Positions 8,227-16,012 of a stretch of 19,217 nt of DNA are shown piece after piece. How positions within the stretch are numbered: the first letter of the stretch is position 1; each line of letters starts with the position of its first letter. Under the pieces are notes generated by a model that saw only the letters and a list, made by a program, of their open reading frames with translations, did no database searches and was not told the DNA's origin. The position numbers and the translations under genes are program-made. The DNA is from Deltaproteobacteria bacterium UBA2385. Its GTDB lineage: Bacteria > Myxococcota_A > UBA796 > UBA2385. The stretch is taken from the NCBI GenBank assembly GCA_002343455.1, contig DDSR01000435.1:1-19217 (forward strand), written 5' to 3'.

Positions 8227-8253
8227 CTCCTCCACAGCCCCCCTTCGGAGGAG
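8227..8253 (+). promoter_or_regulatory. Hairpin that can mask the Shine-Dalgarno of the downstream gene
   Basis: CTCCTCC (8227-8233) is perfectly complementary to GGAGGAG (8247-8253), the evident ribosome-binding site 4 bases before the ATG at 8258. A transcript starting left of 8227 could fold this 7-bp stem with a 13-base loop and hide the site. The site itself fixes the start at 8258 rather than at the upstream ATG at 8216. The surrounding 122-base gap (8136-8257) must also carry the divergent promoters, which I cannot place. Confidence 0.4.
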
Positions 8254-8257
8254 ACCC

Positions 8258-8899
8258 ATGACCCCCACCATCGCCCTCGCCTCGCTCGTCCTCGCCTGCA
8301 CGGGCACCGGCCCCATCTACAACGGCGTCCAGACCTACGAGTACTTCCCCATCGAGGGCGAGCGCACCTGGCGCTACGCGATGGAGGACGACAGCGCCGG
8401 CTACCTGCTGGAGGTCGAGAAGGTCGACAGCCGCAGCGAGAACGGCACCGAGGTCGTCACCCTGGAGTACCGGCGCAGCGACACCATGGACCTGCTCTAC
8501 AGCACGACCTGGTCGAGCGACGCGGCCGGCGGGATCCGGGTCTACAGCTACGAGATGCAGGGCGGCGAGTCCGTGACCTACTCTCCCCCGGTCGAGTTCG
8601 CCGAGTACACGATGAGGCCCGGCGACGAGGTGGTCACCGAGACCGGCGGCATGACCTTCACCTCCACCTATGTGGGCGTGGAGAACTGCCCGAACCTGTG
8701 GGTCTCGGATGTCTGGGAGTGCCTGCACTTCTCCATCGACGATGGAGACGGCGACGACATGGTCGGGGCGCCCTTCGCGGGTGACTGGTGGATCGCGGGC
8801 TCCTGGGGCCCCAGCATCTTCCAGCCGACGGGCTGGACCTCGCCGTGGGTCCTGACGAACGCCTACTACTGCGACCCGGGCGTGCAGGAGTGCGACTGA
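8258..8899 (+). CDS. Putative secreted protein or lipoprotein of unknown function
   Basis: 213 residues. The start is chosen from GGAGGAG just upstream. The N terminus MTPTIALASLVLACTG has a short hydrophobic stretch and a lipobox-like VLAC with Cys14, suggesting lipoprotein export, although the usual positive charge near the start is missing. The rest is rich in Asp, Glu, Tyr and Trp, with an alternating pattern suggestive of beta strands (EYFPIEGERTWRYAMEDD, TYVGVENCPNLWVSDVWEC) and several later cysteines that may form disulphides. The opening phrase, YFPIEGERTWRY, resembles the start of small myxobacterial exported beta-sandwich proteins, but I do not recognise a family. First gene of a four-gene overlapping operon. 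Confidence 0.75.
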   Translation: MTPTIALASLVLACTGTGPIYNGVQTYEYFPIEGERTWRYAMEDDSAGYLLEVEKVDSRSENGTEVVTLEYRRSDTMDLLYSTTWSSDAAGGIRVYSYEMQGGESVTYSPPVEFAEYTMRPGDEVVTETGGMTFTSTYVGVENCPNLWVSDVWECLHFSIDDGDGDDMVGAPFAGDWWIAGSWGPSIFQPTGWTSPWVLTNAYYCDPGVQECD

Positions 8900-9327
8900 G
8901 CGCCTCTCTGGCCGGGCCCTTGCTGGCCCTCTCCCTGGCCGGCTGCGGCCTTGAAGAGTGGCGCAACGCCGACCTGCAGCTCGAAGTCCAGGGCGCGGTC
9001 CTGGACACCCAGGCCTCGATGCGCGTCTGCGTCGCGGAGGTGGGGACGCGCAGCGGGGCCCTCAAGGCGGGCCGGCTGGCCTACCCGGGCCTGCCGGTCG
9101 AGGGGACCCTGACGGTGGTGGTCGACGCGCTGGAGGCGGGCGACACGGGGATCGACGCGGTCCGCATCGGGCGGGCCGGACCGGTGGACTTCGAGGCCGA
9201 CGGCGTGCAGACGGTGGACTGGCAGGACTGTACAGAGGACTGCGAGCCCTGCCGGGAAGCGGCCTCGCCCGCCGAGCCCGAGCAGAGCCGCCTGCTGGCG
9301 GTACGTTTCCTTGGCCTGGAGCGGTGA
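8890..9327 (+). CDS. Putative lipoprotein of unknown function
   Basis: 145 residues if translation starts at the GTG at 8890, giving MRLSASLAGPLLALSLAGC, a good signal peptide with lipobox LAGC (Cys19). This start overlaps the upstream gene by 10 bases; a CTG at 8896, six bases later and within the upstream stop CTGA, is the alternative and has AGGAG at better spacing. The mature part is a beta-rich domain (LEVQGAVLDTQASMRVCVAE) ending in a cysteine-rich segment DCTEDCEPC. No family is recognised. The tight overlap with both neighbours implies coupled translation. Confidence 0.65.
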   Translation: MRLSASLAGPLLALSLAGCGLEEWRNADLQLEVQGAVLDTQASMRVCVAEVGTRSGALKAGRLAYPGLPVEGTLTVVVDALEAGDTGIDAVRIGRAGPVDFEADGVQTVDWQDCTEDCEPCREAASPAEPEQSRLLAVRFLGLER

Positions 9328-11066
9328 TGTCCCTGACCCTCGTGTCTCTGTGGATCGGGCTTCTGTGGATGGGCTGCACCCCCAAGGGCGAGGGCCTGGA
9401 CAGCGGGGGCGACAGCGGGGCCACGACCGGGGACGGGGGCGTCGACCAGACGACCACCTGGGCCGACGGGGGCACCGAGACGACCGCCGATGGCGGGACC
9501 GACACCGGCGAGACCCCGACGGAAGCGCAGGTCGTCGGGGTGCAGGTCTGGCCCGCCGCGATGGTGACGGGGCCCGAGACGAGCTGGACGATGCGCCTGG
9601 TGGCGAGCTGGGAGGACGGCCGGGTGGCCGACTCTGCGGCGAGCTGGACCAGCGCCGACCCCGCGGTGGTGTCGCTGGACGCCGCCGGGCTGGCCACCGC
9701 GCTGGCCGCCGGCTCGACCTCGCTGCAGGGCTGCGTGGGCGAGATCTGCGCCTCCGTGCCGGTGGAGGTGCGAGACGACGGCCTGCAGACCGTCCGGGTG
9801 GTGGCCCGGGAGAGCGGGCTGGCCCTGGAGGGGGTGCGGGTCAAGCTGGGCCAGGACGGGGAGGAGGTGCTGACGGACGCGGACGGGATCGCCTCGCTGA
9901 CCCTGGCCGAGGCGGGGCCGCAGACGGTCTCGGCCTGGGCCCGCGAGCGGGTGCCCCTGACGGCGGTGGGCGTGGTCCAGCGGGAGATCGTGCTCAGCCT
10001 GCGGGACCAGGGCGAGCTCAGCGTGGCCAGCAGCAGCATCGAGGGGCCGGTGGACCTCGACGGCGTGCCCCGCGGGGGCGCGGGCGATCTGAAGATGGGC
10101 GTGGCCGCGCCGAGCCTCTCCGCAGGCCCCCTCCTGCTGCTGCCCTCGCAGCTCGTGGCGACCGACCGGACCCTCACCCTGTACGGCCTCGAGGCCGAGG
10201 TCCCGCGCAACGTCTACATCCGCGACGTGGCCGAAGACTGGGCGGTGCCGGCGCAGGCCGGGACGACGGCGATCTGGACCCTGGCGGCGCCCCTGCCGAT
10301 CAGCGAGGTGACCAGCAGCCTGGCCGGGGTGACCGATGTGATCGGGCTGATGCTGGAGGACCTCGACCGGCTGGTCTGGGGCTGGCACGCCGGAGTGACC
10401 GTGGAGGCGGGCGAGAGCGGCTCGGCCAGCCTGGCGCCGGCCACCGAGCTCACCGGGAGCCTGCGGGTGGACGCCGGCAGCTTGCCGGTCGGCTTCCGCG
10501 GGGACGAGGAGATGCTGGTCATGCTGGGCGAGCTGCTCGACCCCGGCGGCTTCCTGCCGGTGGGCGTCGGGGTGGGGCGGGGCGAGGTGGAGATCAGCTA
10601 CGCCGAGGTCTCGATCAGCGCCTCTACGGGGCAGGCGGTGGCGGTCGCTGCCCAGGTCGGGGGGATCGGCTCGGGCAAGGGCAACGGCCTCTGCGCCTCC
10701 TGGGCCCCGGCGACGGGCGAGAGCCAGCTCCTGCCGAGCTTGCAGCTGGCGCCAGCCGTACACCTCTTCGAGGCCTCGACCCGCGCCTTCACGGTCGAGA
10801 CCGATCCCCGCTCCCGCTTCGTCCTGATCGGAATCGACGGCGGCGAGGAGGGCAAGCACCGCGAGCTGCTGCTCGACGGTGGGCGGGTGGAGGGCACCCT
10901 CCCCCACCTGGGCGACTCCTTCGGCTACGGCTCGACGACCTGGAACCTGGTCGGCCTGGAGACCGCGGAGGGCACGGTCCACGACCAGCACCGCCTGGGC
11001 TGGACCGACCTGGGCGCGCTGGCCCGCGAGAGCTGGACCTCGGCCTCGCTGGAGATCGACCCGTGA
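9327..11066 (+). CDS. Large lipoprotein with Asp/Gly/Thr linker and Ig-like domain
   Basis: 579 residues. The ATG at 9327 overlaps the previous TGA by one base and has GGAG 5 bases upstream. The signal peptide ends in lipobox WMGC (Cys17). A low-complexity linker of Asp, Gly and Thr repeats (about residues 22-65) follows, as in myxobacterial surface lipoproteins. Residues about 68-150 look like a bacterial Ig-like domain of the BIG2 type (WTSADPAVVSLDAAGLATAL). Residues 151-230 resemble a carboxypeptidase-regulatory or CNA-B-like fold (LEGVRVKLGQDGEEVLTDAD). The remaining 350 residues are beta-rich and unassigned. It is probably anchored to the outer membrane. Exact ligand or role unknown. 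Confidence 0.8.
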   Translation: MSLTLVSLWIGLLWMGCTPKGEGLDSGGDSGATTGDGGVDQTTTWADGGTETTADGGTDTGETPTEAQVVGVQVWPAAMVTGPETSWTMRLVASWEDGRVADSAASWTSADPAVVSLDAAGLATALAAGSTSLQGCVGEICASVPVEVRDDGLQTVRVVARESGLALEGVRVKLGQDGEEVLTDADGIASLTLAEAGPQTVSAWARERVPLTAVGVVQREIVLSLRDQGELSVASSSIEGPVDLDGVPRGGAGDLKMGVAAPSLSAGPLLLLPSQLVATDRTLTLYGLEAEVPRNVYIRDVAEDWAVPAQAGTTAIWTLAAPLPISEVTSSLAGVTDVIGLMLEDLDRLVWGWHAGVTVEAGESGSASLAPATELTGSLRVDAGSLPVGFRGDEEMLVMLGELLDPGGFLPVGVGVGRGEVEISYAEVSISASTGQAVAVAAQVGGIGSGKGNGLCASWAPATGESQLLPSLQLAPAVHLFEASTRAFTVETDPRSRFVLIGIDGGEEGKHRELLLDGGRVEGTLPHLGDSFGYGSTTWNLVGLETAEGTVHDQHRLGWTDLGALARESWTSASLEIDP

Positions 11067-13264
11067 GCGCGCCGCGGGAGGTGCTGGACCGGGCGCGGGA
11101 GGAGTTCGGCCGGCTCTCGGTTCCGGAGGCCGCTCGCGAGGCGGCCCTGGTCTACCTGGAGCGCTGGCTGAGCGAGCCGGGCTACCTCGCCTGGCAGGCG
11201 CAGATCCTTGGCCTGGCCGAGGCGGGGCGCTGGGCCACCCTGCTGGACTCGTTCTACCAGGTCCTGCCCTTCGGCACGGGGGGACGCCGAGGGACGGTGG
11301 GCGTGGGCCCCAACCGCTTCAACCCCTGGTCGCTGGGGGCCAGCGTGCAGGGCCACGCGACCTGGCTGCGGCGCACACACGGGGACCGACCGCTGTCGGT
11401 GGTGGTGGCCTACGACGTCCGCGAGTTTCGCGATGTGCGTGGGCAGATGATCCCGGGGCTGGCCAACCCGGTCCTGGGCATGCACAGCCGCCACTTCGCC
11501 GAGATCGCGGCGGAGATCTACGCGGCGGCCGACATCGCGGTCCACATCCCTCCCCCCGGGAGCTACCTCAGCACGCCCGAGCTCTCCTTCGCGATCCGCA
11601 TGCTGGGCGCCGACGCCGGCCTGATGGTCAGCGCCAGCCACAACCCGCCCGACGACAATGGCGGGAAGTTCTACGACGGGCGTGGCGGGCAGGAGGTGCC
11701 CCCGCGGGACGAGGAGATGGCCCGCGAGGTCGAGGCGGTGGCCCACATCGAGCGCATGCCCTGGGACCGGGCCCGGGCGGCCAGCCTGATCCGCGAGATC
11801 GGCCCCGAGGTGCACGAGGCGTACATCCAGGTCAACCTCGCCTGCGGGCTCGACGCCAGCGCCCGCCAGGGCCGGATCGTCTTCACGGCCCTGCACGGCC
11901 TGGGCCGGCAGACGGTCGCCGAGGTGCTGACCCGGGCGGGCTTCGACCTGCACCTGGAGCCGACCCAGAAGGAGTACGACGGCCTCTTCCCGGCGGTGCC
12001 CTTCCGGGCGCCGAACCCGGAGGTCCCGGCCAGCATGGAGGCGGCCTGCGCCTACGCCGACACGGTCGACGCCGACCTGGTGATGTCCTGCGATCCCGAC
12101 GCGGACCGGCTGGGGGTGATGGTCCGGCATCCGCTGGGGCCCGGGGGGCGCTGGATCTTCCTCTCCGGCAACGAGATCGCCGCCCTGGCCTGCCACCAGG
12201 TGGTCAGCCGCGGAGGCCGACCGCACCCGCTGGTCGTCCACACCGAGGTGACCAGCTCCCTGGTCACCCGCGTGGCGCGGGCTGGCGGGGCCCGCACCAT
12301 CTCGCACCTGCTGGTCGGCTTCAAGTACATCGGCGACGTGCTCGACCACCTCGACCGCGAAGGCGCCTTCGGCGAGGTGCGGGCCTCGCTCGCCGACTTC
12401 GCCCTGGGGGCCGAGGAGTCTCACGGCCTGCTGCTAAGCCCCGAAGTGCGGGACAAGGACGCGGCCGGCGGGGCCCTGGTCCTGGCCGAGCTGGCCTCGA
12501 TCGAGCGACAGCGCGGCAGGACCCTCTACGACTGCCTGACCGAGCTCTGGCGGCGGGTCGGCTACGTCGGCAACACGCTGCGCAGCGTGGTGATGCAGGG
12601 GGCCGAGGGCAAGGCGCGCATCGCCTCGATGATGGAGCGCCTGCGCGCGTCGCCCCCCGGGCAGATCGGCGGGCTGACCGTGACCGCCGTCCGGGACCGG
12701 CAGGACCCGCAGGGGGTCTTCGGCCCGATCCTCTCCGAGACGGATCGTGCCTCTCGCAACGTGCTGGTCTTCGAGCTGGGCGAGGAGGGGCGCGTGATCC
12801 TCCGGCCGAGCGGGACCGAGCCGAAGAGCAAGGTCTACGTCGAGTGCTTTGGGATCCGCGGGGCCGATCCGCTCCAGGAGCGGCAGCGCGTGGACGCCGA
12901 GGTGGAGGCCCTGGCGGAGTCCTTCCTGCTCGATGCCCTCGCCCGGGTGGGGCTGGAGCTCCCCGCCTGGGCGCTGCGCGCCAACGACCTGCTGCCGATC
13001 GAGCAGAAGCGCCTGCTGGCCTCGGAGATCGTGCCTGAGCTGGCCGAGCAGCTGGACAGCGCCGAGCCCGAGCTCAGCGGGCGCTGGCTGCGGCGACGGG
13101 CGGCGGCCTTCGGTCGAGACGGGGTGCGGTTGATCACGCCGGCGCTGCGGGCCTGGGCTGCGGACCAGGGCCAGGTGGGGCGGCTGGACGAGGTGCTGCG
13201 CGTGGCCCTCAGCCCGGAAGGCGGGAGCGCCGCGGGCCCTGCTCCTGGGGCATCAGGACGTTGA
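11063..13264 (+). CDS. Phosphoglucomutase/phosphomannomutase family enzyme with C-terminal extension
   Basis: Interconverts hexose 1- and 6-phosphates through a phosphoserine intermediate in the cytoplasm. 733 residues from a GTG start that overlaps the upstream stop as GTGA, with GGAG 8 bases before it. Seen: active-site loop SASHNPPDDNGGKFYDG (catalytic Ser192), metal-binding DPDADR (344-349), sugar-binding GAEESHG (449-455) and phosphate-binding RPSGTEPKSK (581-590). This order is that of the alpha-D-phosphohexomutase superfamily, nearest to the PGM2-like phospho-sugar mutases. Those are typically about 550-600 residues; here a further stretch of roughly 115 residues (615-733), partly helical, follows the last catalytic domain. 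The exact substrate (glucose, mannose or ribose phosphate) cannot be told. The last 56 bases overlap the convergent gene. Confidence 0.93.
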   Translation: MSAPREVLDRAREEFGRLSVPEAAREAALVYLERWLSEPGYLAWQAQILGLAEAGRWATLLDSFYQVLPFGTGGRRGTVGVGPNRFNPWSLGASVQGHATWLRRTHGDRPLSVVVAYDVREFRDVRGQMIPGLANPVLGMHSRHFAEIAAEIYAAADIAVHIPPPGSYLSTPELSFAIRMLGADAGLMVSASHNPPDDNGGKFYDGRGGQEVPPRDEEMAREVEAVAHIERMPWDRARAASLIREIGPEVHEAYIQVNLACGLDASARQGRIVFTALHGLGRQTVAEVLTRAGFDLHLEPTQKEYDGLFPAVPFRAPNPEVPASMEAACAYADTVDADLVMSCDPDADRLGVMVRHPLGPGGRWIFLSGNEIAALACHQVVSRGGRPHPLVVHTEVTSSLVTRVARAGGARTISHLLVGFKYIGDVLDHLDREGAFGEVRASLADFALGAEESHGLLLSPEVRDKDAAGGALVLAELASIERQRGRTLYDCLTELWRRVGYVGNTLRSVVMQGAEGKARIASMMERLRASPPGQIGGLTVTAVRDRQDPQGVFGPILSETDRASRNVLVFELGEEGRVILRPSGTEPKSKVYVECFGIRGADPLQERQRVDAEVEALAESFLLDALARVGLELPAWALRANDLLPIEQKRLLASEIVPELAEQLDSAEPELSGRWLRRRAAAFGRDGVRLITPALRAWAADQGQVGRLDEVLRVALSPEGGSAAGPAPGASGR

Positions 13265-14108
13265 TGCCGGCGACGGGCCAGCGGTCGTACCAGCGCAGGT
13301 GCTCCAGGTACCAGTCCAGCGAGTGGTCCATCACCCGCAGGCCCCGCATCTTGGTGGCGTGACGCACCCGGCGGGGCTGGCCGGGCTCGGCGGGGAGGAG
13401 GAAGCCGAGGTGGGTGACGACCATGGGCACGCCCTCGCGGCTCTGCCGGACGGTCAGCAGCAAGGCGCCCGCGGGCAGGTCGGCGGCGGCCTCGCGGACC
13501 GCGTCGACGCTGAGCACGGGCAGCTCGAAGCGCCCGACGGGCAGCTTGTCGTCGGGGAGCTGGAAGAGCGCGCGGCGGCGCCAGCCGGCCCAGGTCGAGG
13601 GGGCGATCTGCTTCTCGATCAGGGAGGCGGGGCCGAGCTGCTCGGTGATGTCCACCAGCCAGCCGTCGGCGATGGCGCCGGGGACCCACTGGCTGAGCAT
13701 GAAGTGGCGGCGGTTCTCGTAGCGGGGCTCTGCGGGGCCGTAGCGGAGGGCCTGGCGGACGGCCGCGGCGCCGGAGGGCGCGCCGGCCAGGCTGAGGGCG
13801 AGCACCTCTTCGACGAAGGTGAGGCAGTCGAAGGCGTCGTAGCGGGCCGGGGGGTCGAGGTCCGGCGGGCGGCCCTCGCCGACGGCGTCGACCTGGTAGG
13901 CGACGCCGAGCATCAGCTCGGAGATCGCCGCCATCCTCTGGTCGAGGGGCAGGCCCTGGACCTCGACGCTGCGCGCCGCCAGGGCCAGGGGGAGCGGGCC
14001 CTCGTCGAGCAGAGCGGGCGGGGCCTCGGGCTCGCCGCTGTCGCGGGCGGCGAGGGCGACCCCGGCGACAGCGAAGAGCAGCAGGCCGGCGAGCAGGCGC
14101 GAGGGCAT
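13209..14108 (-). CDS. Exported DUF1460 (NlpC/P60-like) amidase
   Basis: 299 residues. The N terminus MPSRLLAGLLLFAVAGVALA is a clear signal peptide with an AxA-type cleavage region. The body matches the DUF1460 family, cysteine-dependent N-acetylmuramoyl-L-alanine-amidase-like proteins: YDAFDCLTFVEEVLAL with the likely nucleophile Cys95, the YENRRHFMLSQW segment (130-141) and VVTHLGFLL with the probable catalytic His233. It probably acts on cell-wall peptides in the periplasm. The start is 16 bases after the stop of the upstream DUF4388-like gene, without a strong ribosome site, so translational coupling is likely. The 3' end overlaps the phosphoglucomutase gene by 56 bases in antisense. Last gene of the sigma-factor cluster. 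Confidence 0.85.
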   Translation of the reverse strand: MPSRLLAGLLLFAVAGVALAARDSGEPEAPPALLDEGPLPLALAARSVEVQGLPLDQRMAAISELMLGVAYQVDAVGEGRPPDLDPPARYDAFDCLTFVEEVLALSLAGAPSGAAAVRQALRYGPAEPRYENRRHFMLSQWVPGAIADGWLVDITEQLGPASLIEKQIAPSTWAGWRRRALFQLPDDKLPVGRFELPVLSVDAVREAAADLPAGALLLTVRQSREGVPMVVTHLGFLLPAEPGQPRRVRHATKMRGLRVMDHSLDWYLEHLRWYDRWPVAGINVLMPQEQGPRRSRLPG

Positions 14109-14124
14109 CGACCGGGCCCGCGGC

Positions 14125-15900
14125 TCAGTAGCCGAGGCGATGCTGGTAGCCGGCGATCTTCTCCAGCATCTCGTCCACCGAGTCCTCGGGCAGCTCGTCG
14201 ACGCAGCTGGAGAGCACCCGCTGGATCAGGTCCATCAGCGACTCGTTGACGATGCGCCGGTGCTCGGTCTCCGGCCGCTTCTTGAGGTTCTTCAGCAGCC
14301 GGGCCACGTCCATCCGGCCGCTCTCGTCGACCTGCACGCCGCGGAAGAGCACGGCGAAGCGGGTCGGCGGACCGTCAACCAGGAGCTGCAGCTGCAGGCG
14401 ACCGCTGCCCGGGCCGTTCTCCCGATCGACGACGGCGGCGATGTGCACGAGCACGTCGTTGACCACGTCGAACTTGCGGCTGATGTCCCGGTCGTCGAGC
14501 TTGGGCCCGCCGAAGCTGAGCGCCACCGCGTTGCGCGCCTCGTCCTCGCTGGCCTCCCCCATGGCCAGGGCCTCGTCCTCGTCGTCCACCGGGGCGGGGC
14601 TGACCAGCTGCAGGGCGCGCTGGAAGGCGGCCATGCCCTCGTCGCTGAGGTCGACCCGGTCCAGCAGGTCGGTGTCGCTGACGAAGGTGCCCTCGCCCCC
14701 GCCGCGGACCTGGTCCTGGTCGGAGAAGAAGGCGAGCTGGTCGTCGGGGAGCTCGAAGTCGAAGCCGGGAGGACGAACGGCGACCCCGTCGTCCAGGGTC
14801 TCCTGGAACTGAGCCGCGGCCGCCCGCCGTTGCCGGTCAGCCAGGCCCTGCTGAATGGCGAGGTCCATGGCCGGATCGGTCGCCGTGTCGGGCTCGGGCT
14901 CGGGCACAGGCTCGGGCACAGGCACGGGCGCGCTGAGTCGTTCGGAGAAGGGCCGCAGGTCAGCGGGCGGACGGGCCTGTGGAGGCCGGGAGGCGAGCGG
15001 GGCCTCCTCGGTCTGGTCCTCGACGAAGGGCACCTCGTCCTGGTCGACGGGCGGGATGGTGTTGAGCGCCTCGTCCTCGTCCGCCAGCTCAGGCCGCAGG
15101 ACGGAGGCGCCCGCCGCCGAGTCCGAGAGGGGCTGGAGGCTGGCCTGGTCGAGATCGACCAGCTCCATCGAGGTGAGCGAGTCTTCGGAGTCGTCCACCA
15201 GCAGCTCGGGCTCGTCCGCCAGGGCCGCGGGCGGGGCCAGCCCGTCGACGCGCAGGCTGCCGGAGGTGGACATCTCCAGGACCATGGCGAGGGTCGCGCC
15301 GGGCTCGTAGGGGCTGGAGACCAGCAACTCAGCCAGCGAGACGGGCTGCTCGCAGAGATCCTGCAGCCGCGCCATCGCCGCGCTGGCCGGGGGAGCGCGG
15401 TCGGCCACCACCCGCAGGTCGTCGGCCCGGTCCAGGAGCGGAGCGATCTGGAAGGAGAGCTGCGCCAGCTCGGCCAGCAGCTCGCGAGAGTCGTGGCCCG
15501 TCTGGATGTTCTCCACGAAGACAGCGTCGAGGGGCTTGAAGTCGACCGGGCCGTCCGCGCGCATGAAGTCGAGCAGGTTCTGACGAAAGCGCTGGGAGAG
15601 GAGGTCCAGGAAGAGGTCCTCGGGCACCCGCCCGAGGAGCAGGCCTTCCAGCTGCCGACCCTCGCCGAGGTCGGCCAGCAGCCGCTCGGCCTGGCGGGGC
15701 GCGATGGCGCCGCCGTTCAGCAGCAGGCGAACGACCTCCTGCCCGTCCCGGGGGCCGTGGGCGGCGAGGATCTCCCCCTGCATGACGAAGACCATCCAGG
15801 TTCCGTCGGCGCTGACCCGACGCACCGAGCCCGTGAGGCCGCGGTCGAGGCAGTCTCGGATCAGGTCGGTGGAGGGGCTGGTTTCGCTGCGACGGCTCAT
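14125..15900 (-). CDS. DUF4388-like acidic protein of unknown function
   Basis: 591 residues from the ATG at 15900. A GTG two codons earlier (15906) has AAGGA at better spacing and is an equal candidate; a TTG at 15924 is less likely. Residues about 10-130 resemble the DUF4388/PATAN-type signalling domain common in myxobacteria (GLTGSVRRVSADGTWMVFVMQGEILAAHG). The middle (about 220-430) is acidic and poorly structured, with a Pro-Glu/Pro-Val run. A well-ordered C-terminal domain (about 465-591) holds KFDVVNDVLVHIAAVVD and a helical end; I do not recognise it. No signal peptide or membrane span is visible, so it is cytoplasmic. Co-directional with the sigma/anti-sigma genes. Confidence 0.75.
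   Translation of the reverse strand: MSRRSETSPSTDLIRDCLDRGLTGSVRRVSADGTWMVFVMQGEILAAHGPRDGQEVVRLLLNGGAIAPRQAERLLADLGEGRQLEGLLLGRVPEDLFLDLLSQRFRQNLLDFMRADGPVDFKPLDAVFVENIQTGHDSRELLAELAQLSFQIAPLLDRADDLRVVADRAPPASAAMARLQDLCEQPVSLAELLVSSPYEPGATLAMVLEMSTSGSLRVDGLAPPAALADEPELLVDDSEDSLTSMELVDLDQASLQPLSDSAAGASVLRPELADEDEALNTIPPVDQDEVPFVEDQTEEAPLASRPPQARPPADLRPFSERLSAPVPVPEPVPEPEPDTATDPAMDLAIQQGLADRQRRAAAAQFQETLDDGVAVRPPGFDFELPDDQLAFFSDQDQVRGGGEGTFVSDTDLLDRVDLSDEGMAAFQRALQLVSPAPVDDEDEALAMGEASEDEARNAVALSFGGPKLDDRDISRKFDVVNDVLVHIAAVVDRENGPGSGRLQLQLLVDGPPTRFAVLFRGVQVDESGRMDVARLLKNLKKRPETEHRRIVNESLMDLIQRVLSSCVDELPEDSVDEMLEKIAGYQHRLGY
14888..14930. repeat. GGGCTC/GGGCAC hexamer tandem repeat inside coding sequence
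   Basis: Seven or so degenerate hexamers of the form GGGCTC or GGGCAC in a row. On the minus strand they encode the PVPVPEPVPEPEPD run in the disordered middle of the DUF4388-like protein. Such tracts can change length by slippage in 6-base steps without breaking frame. Confidence 0.7.
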
Positions 15901-16012
15901 GTGCACGGGCGTCCTTCGCCGCAACGGGCGTGAGGCATCCTATCGGACGGCAAAACCCGACGTCAACGCGAGGACCGGCGCCAGGGCCGTCCCGAAACGC
16001 AACAAGAGCGCC

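Noticed and set aside
9081..10991. 636-codon open frame on the minus strand opposite the large lipoprotein
   Set aside because: His/Arg/Pro-rich translation without motifs. The plus strand has a signal peptide, an Ig-like domain and coupled starts.
10879..13038. 719-codon plus-strand frame over the phosphoglucomutase
   Set aside because: Arg/Gly/Pro-rich off-frame reading of a gene whose catalytic motifs are all in another frame.
14140..15933. 597-codon plus-strand frame opposite the DUF4388-like gene
   Set aside because: Mirror image of the minus-strand gene. No ribosome site, no domains, and composition typical of an antisense shadow.
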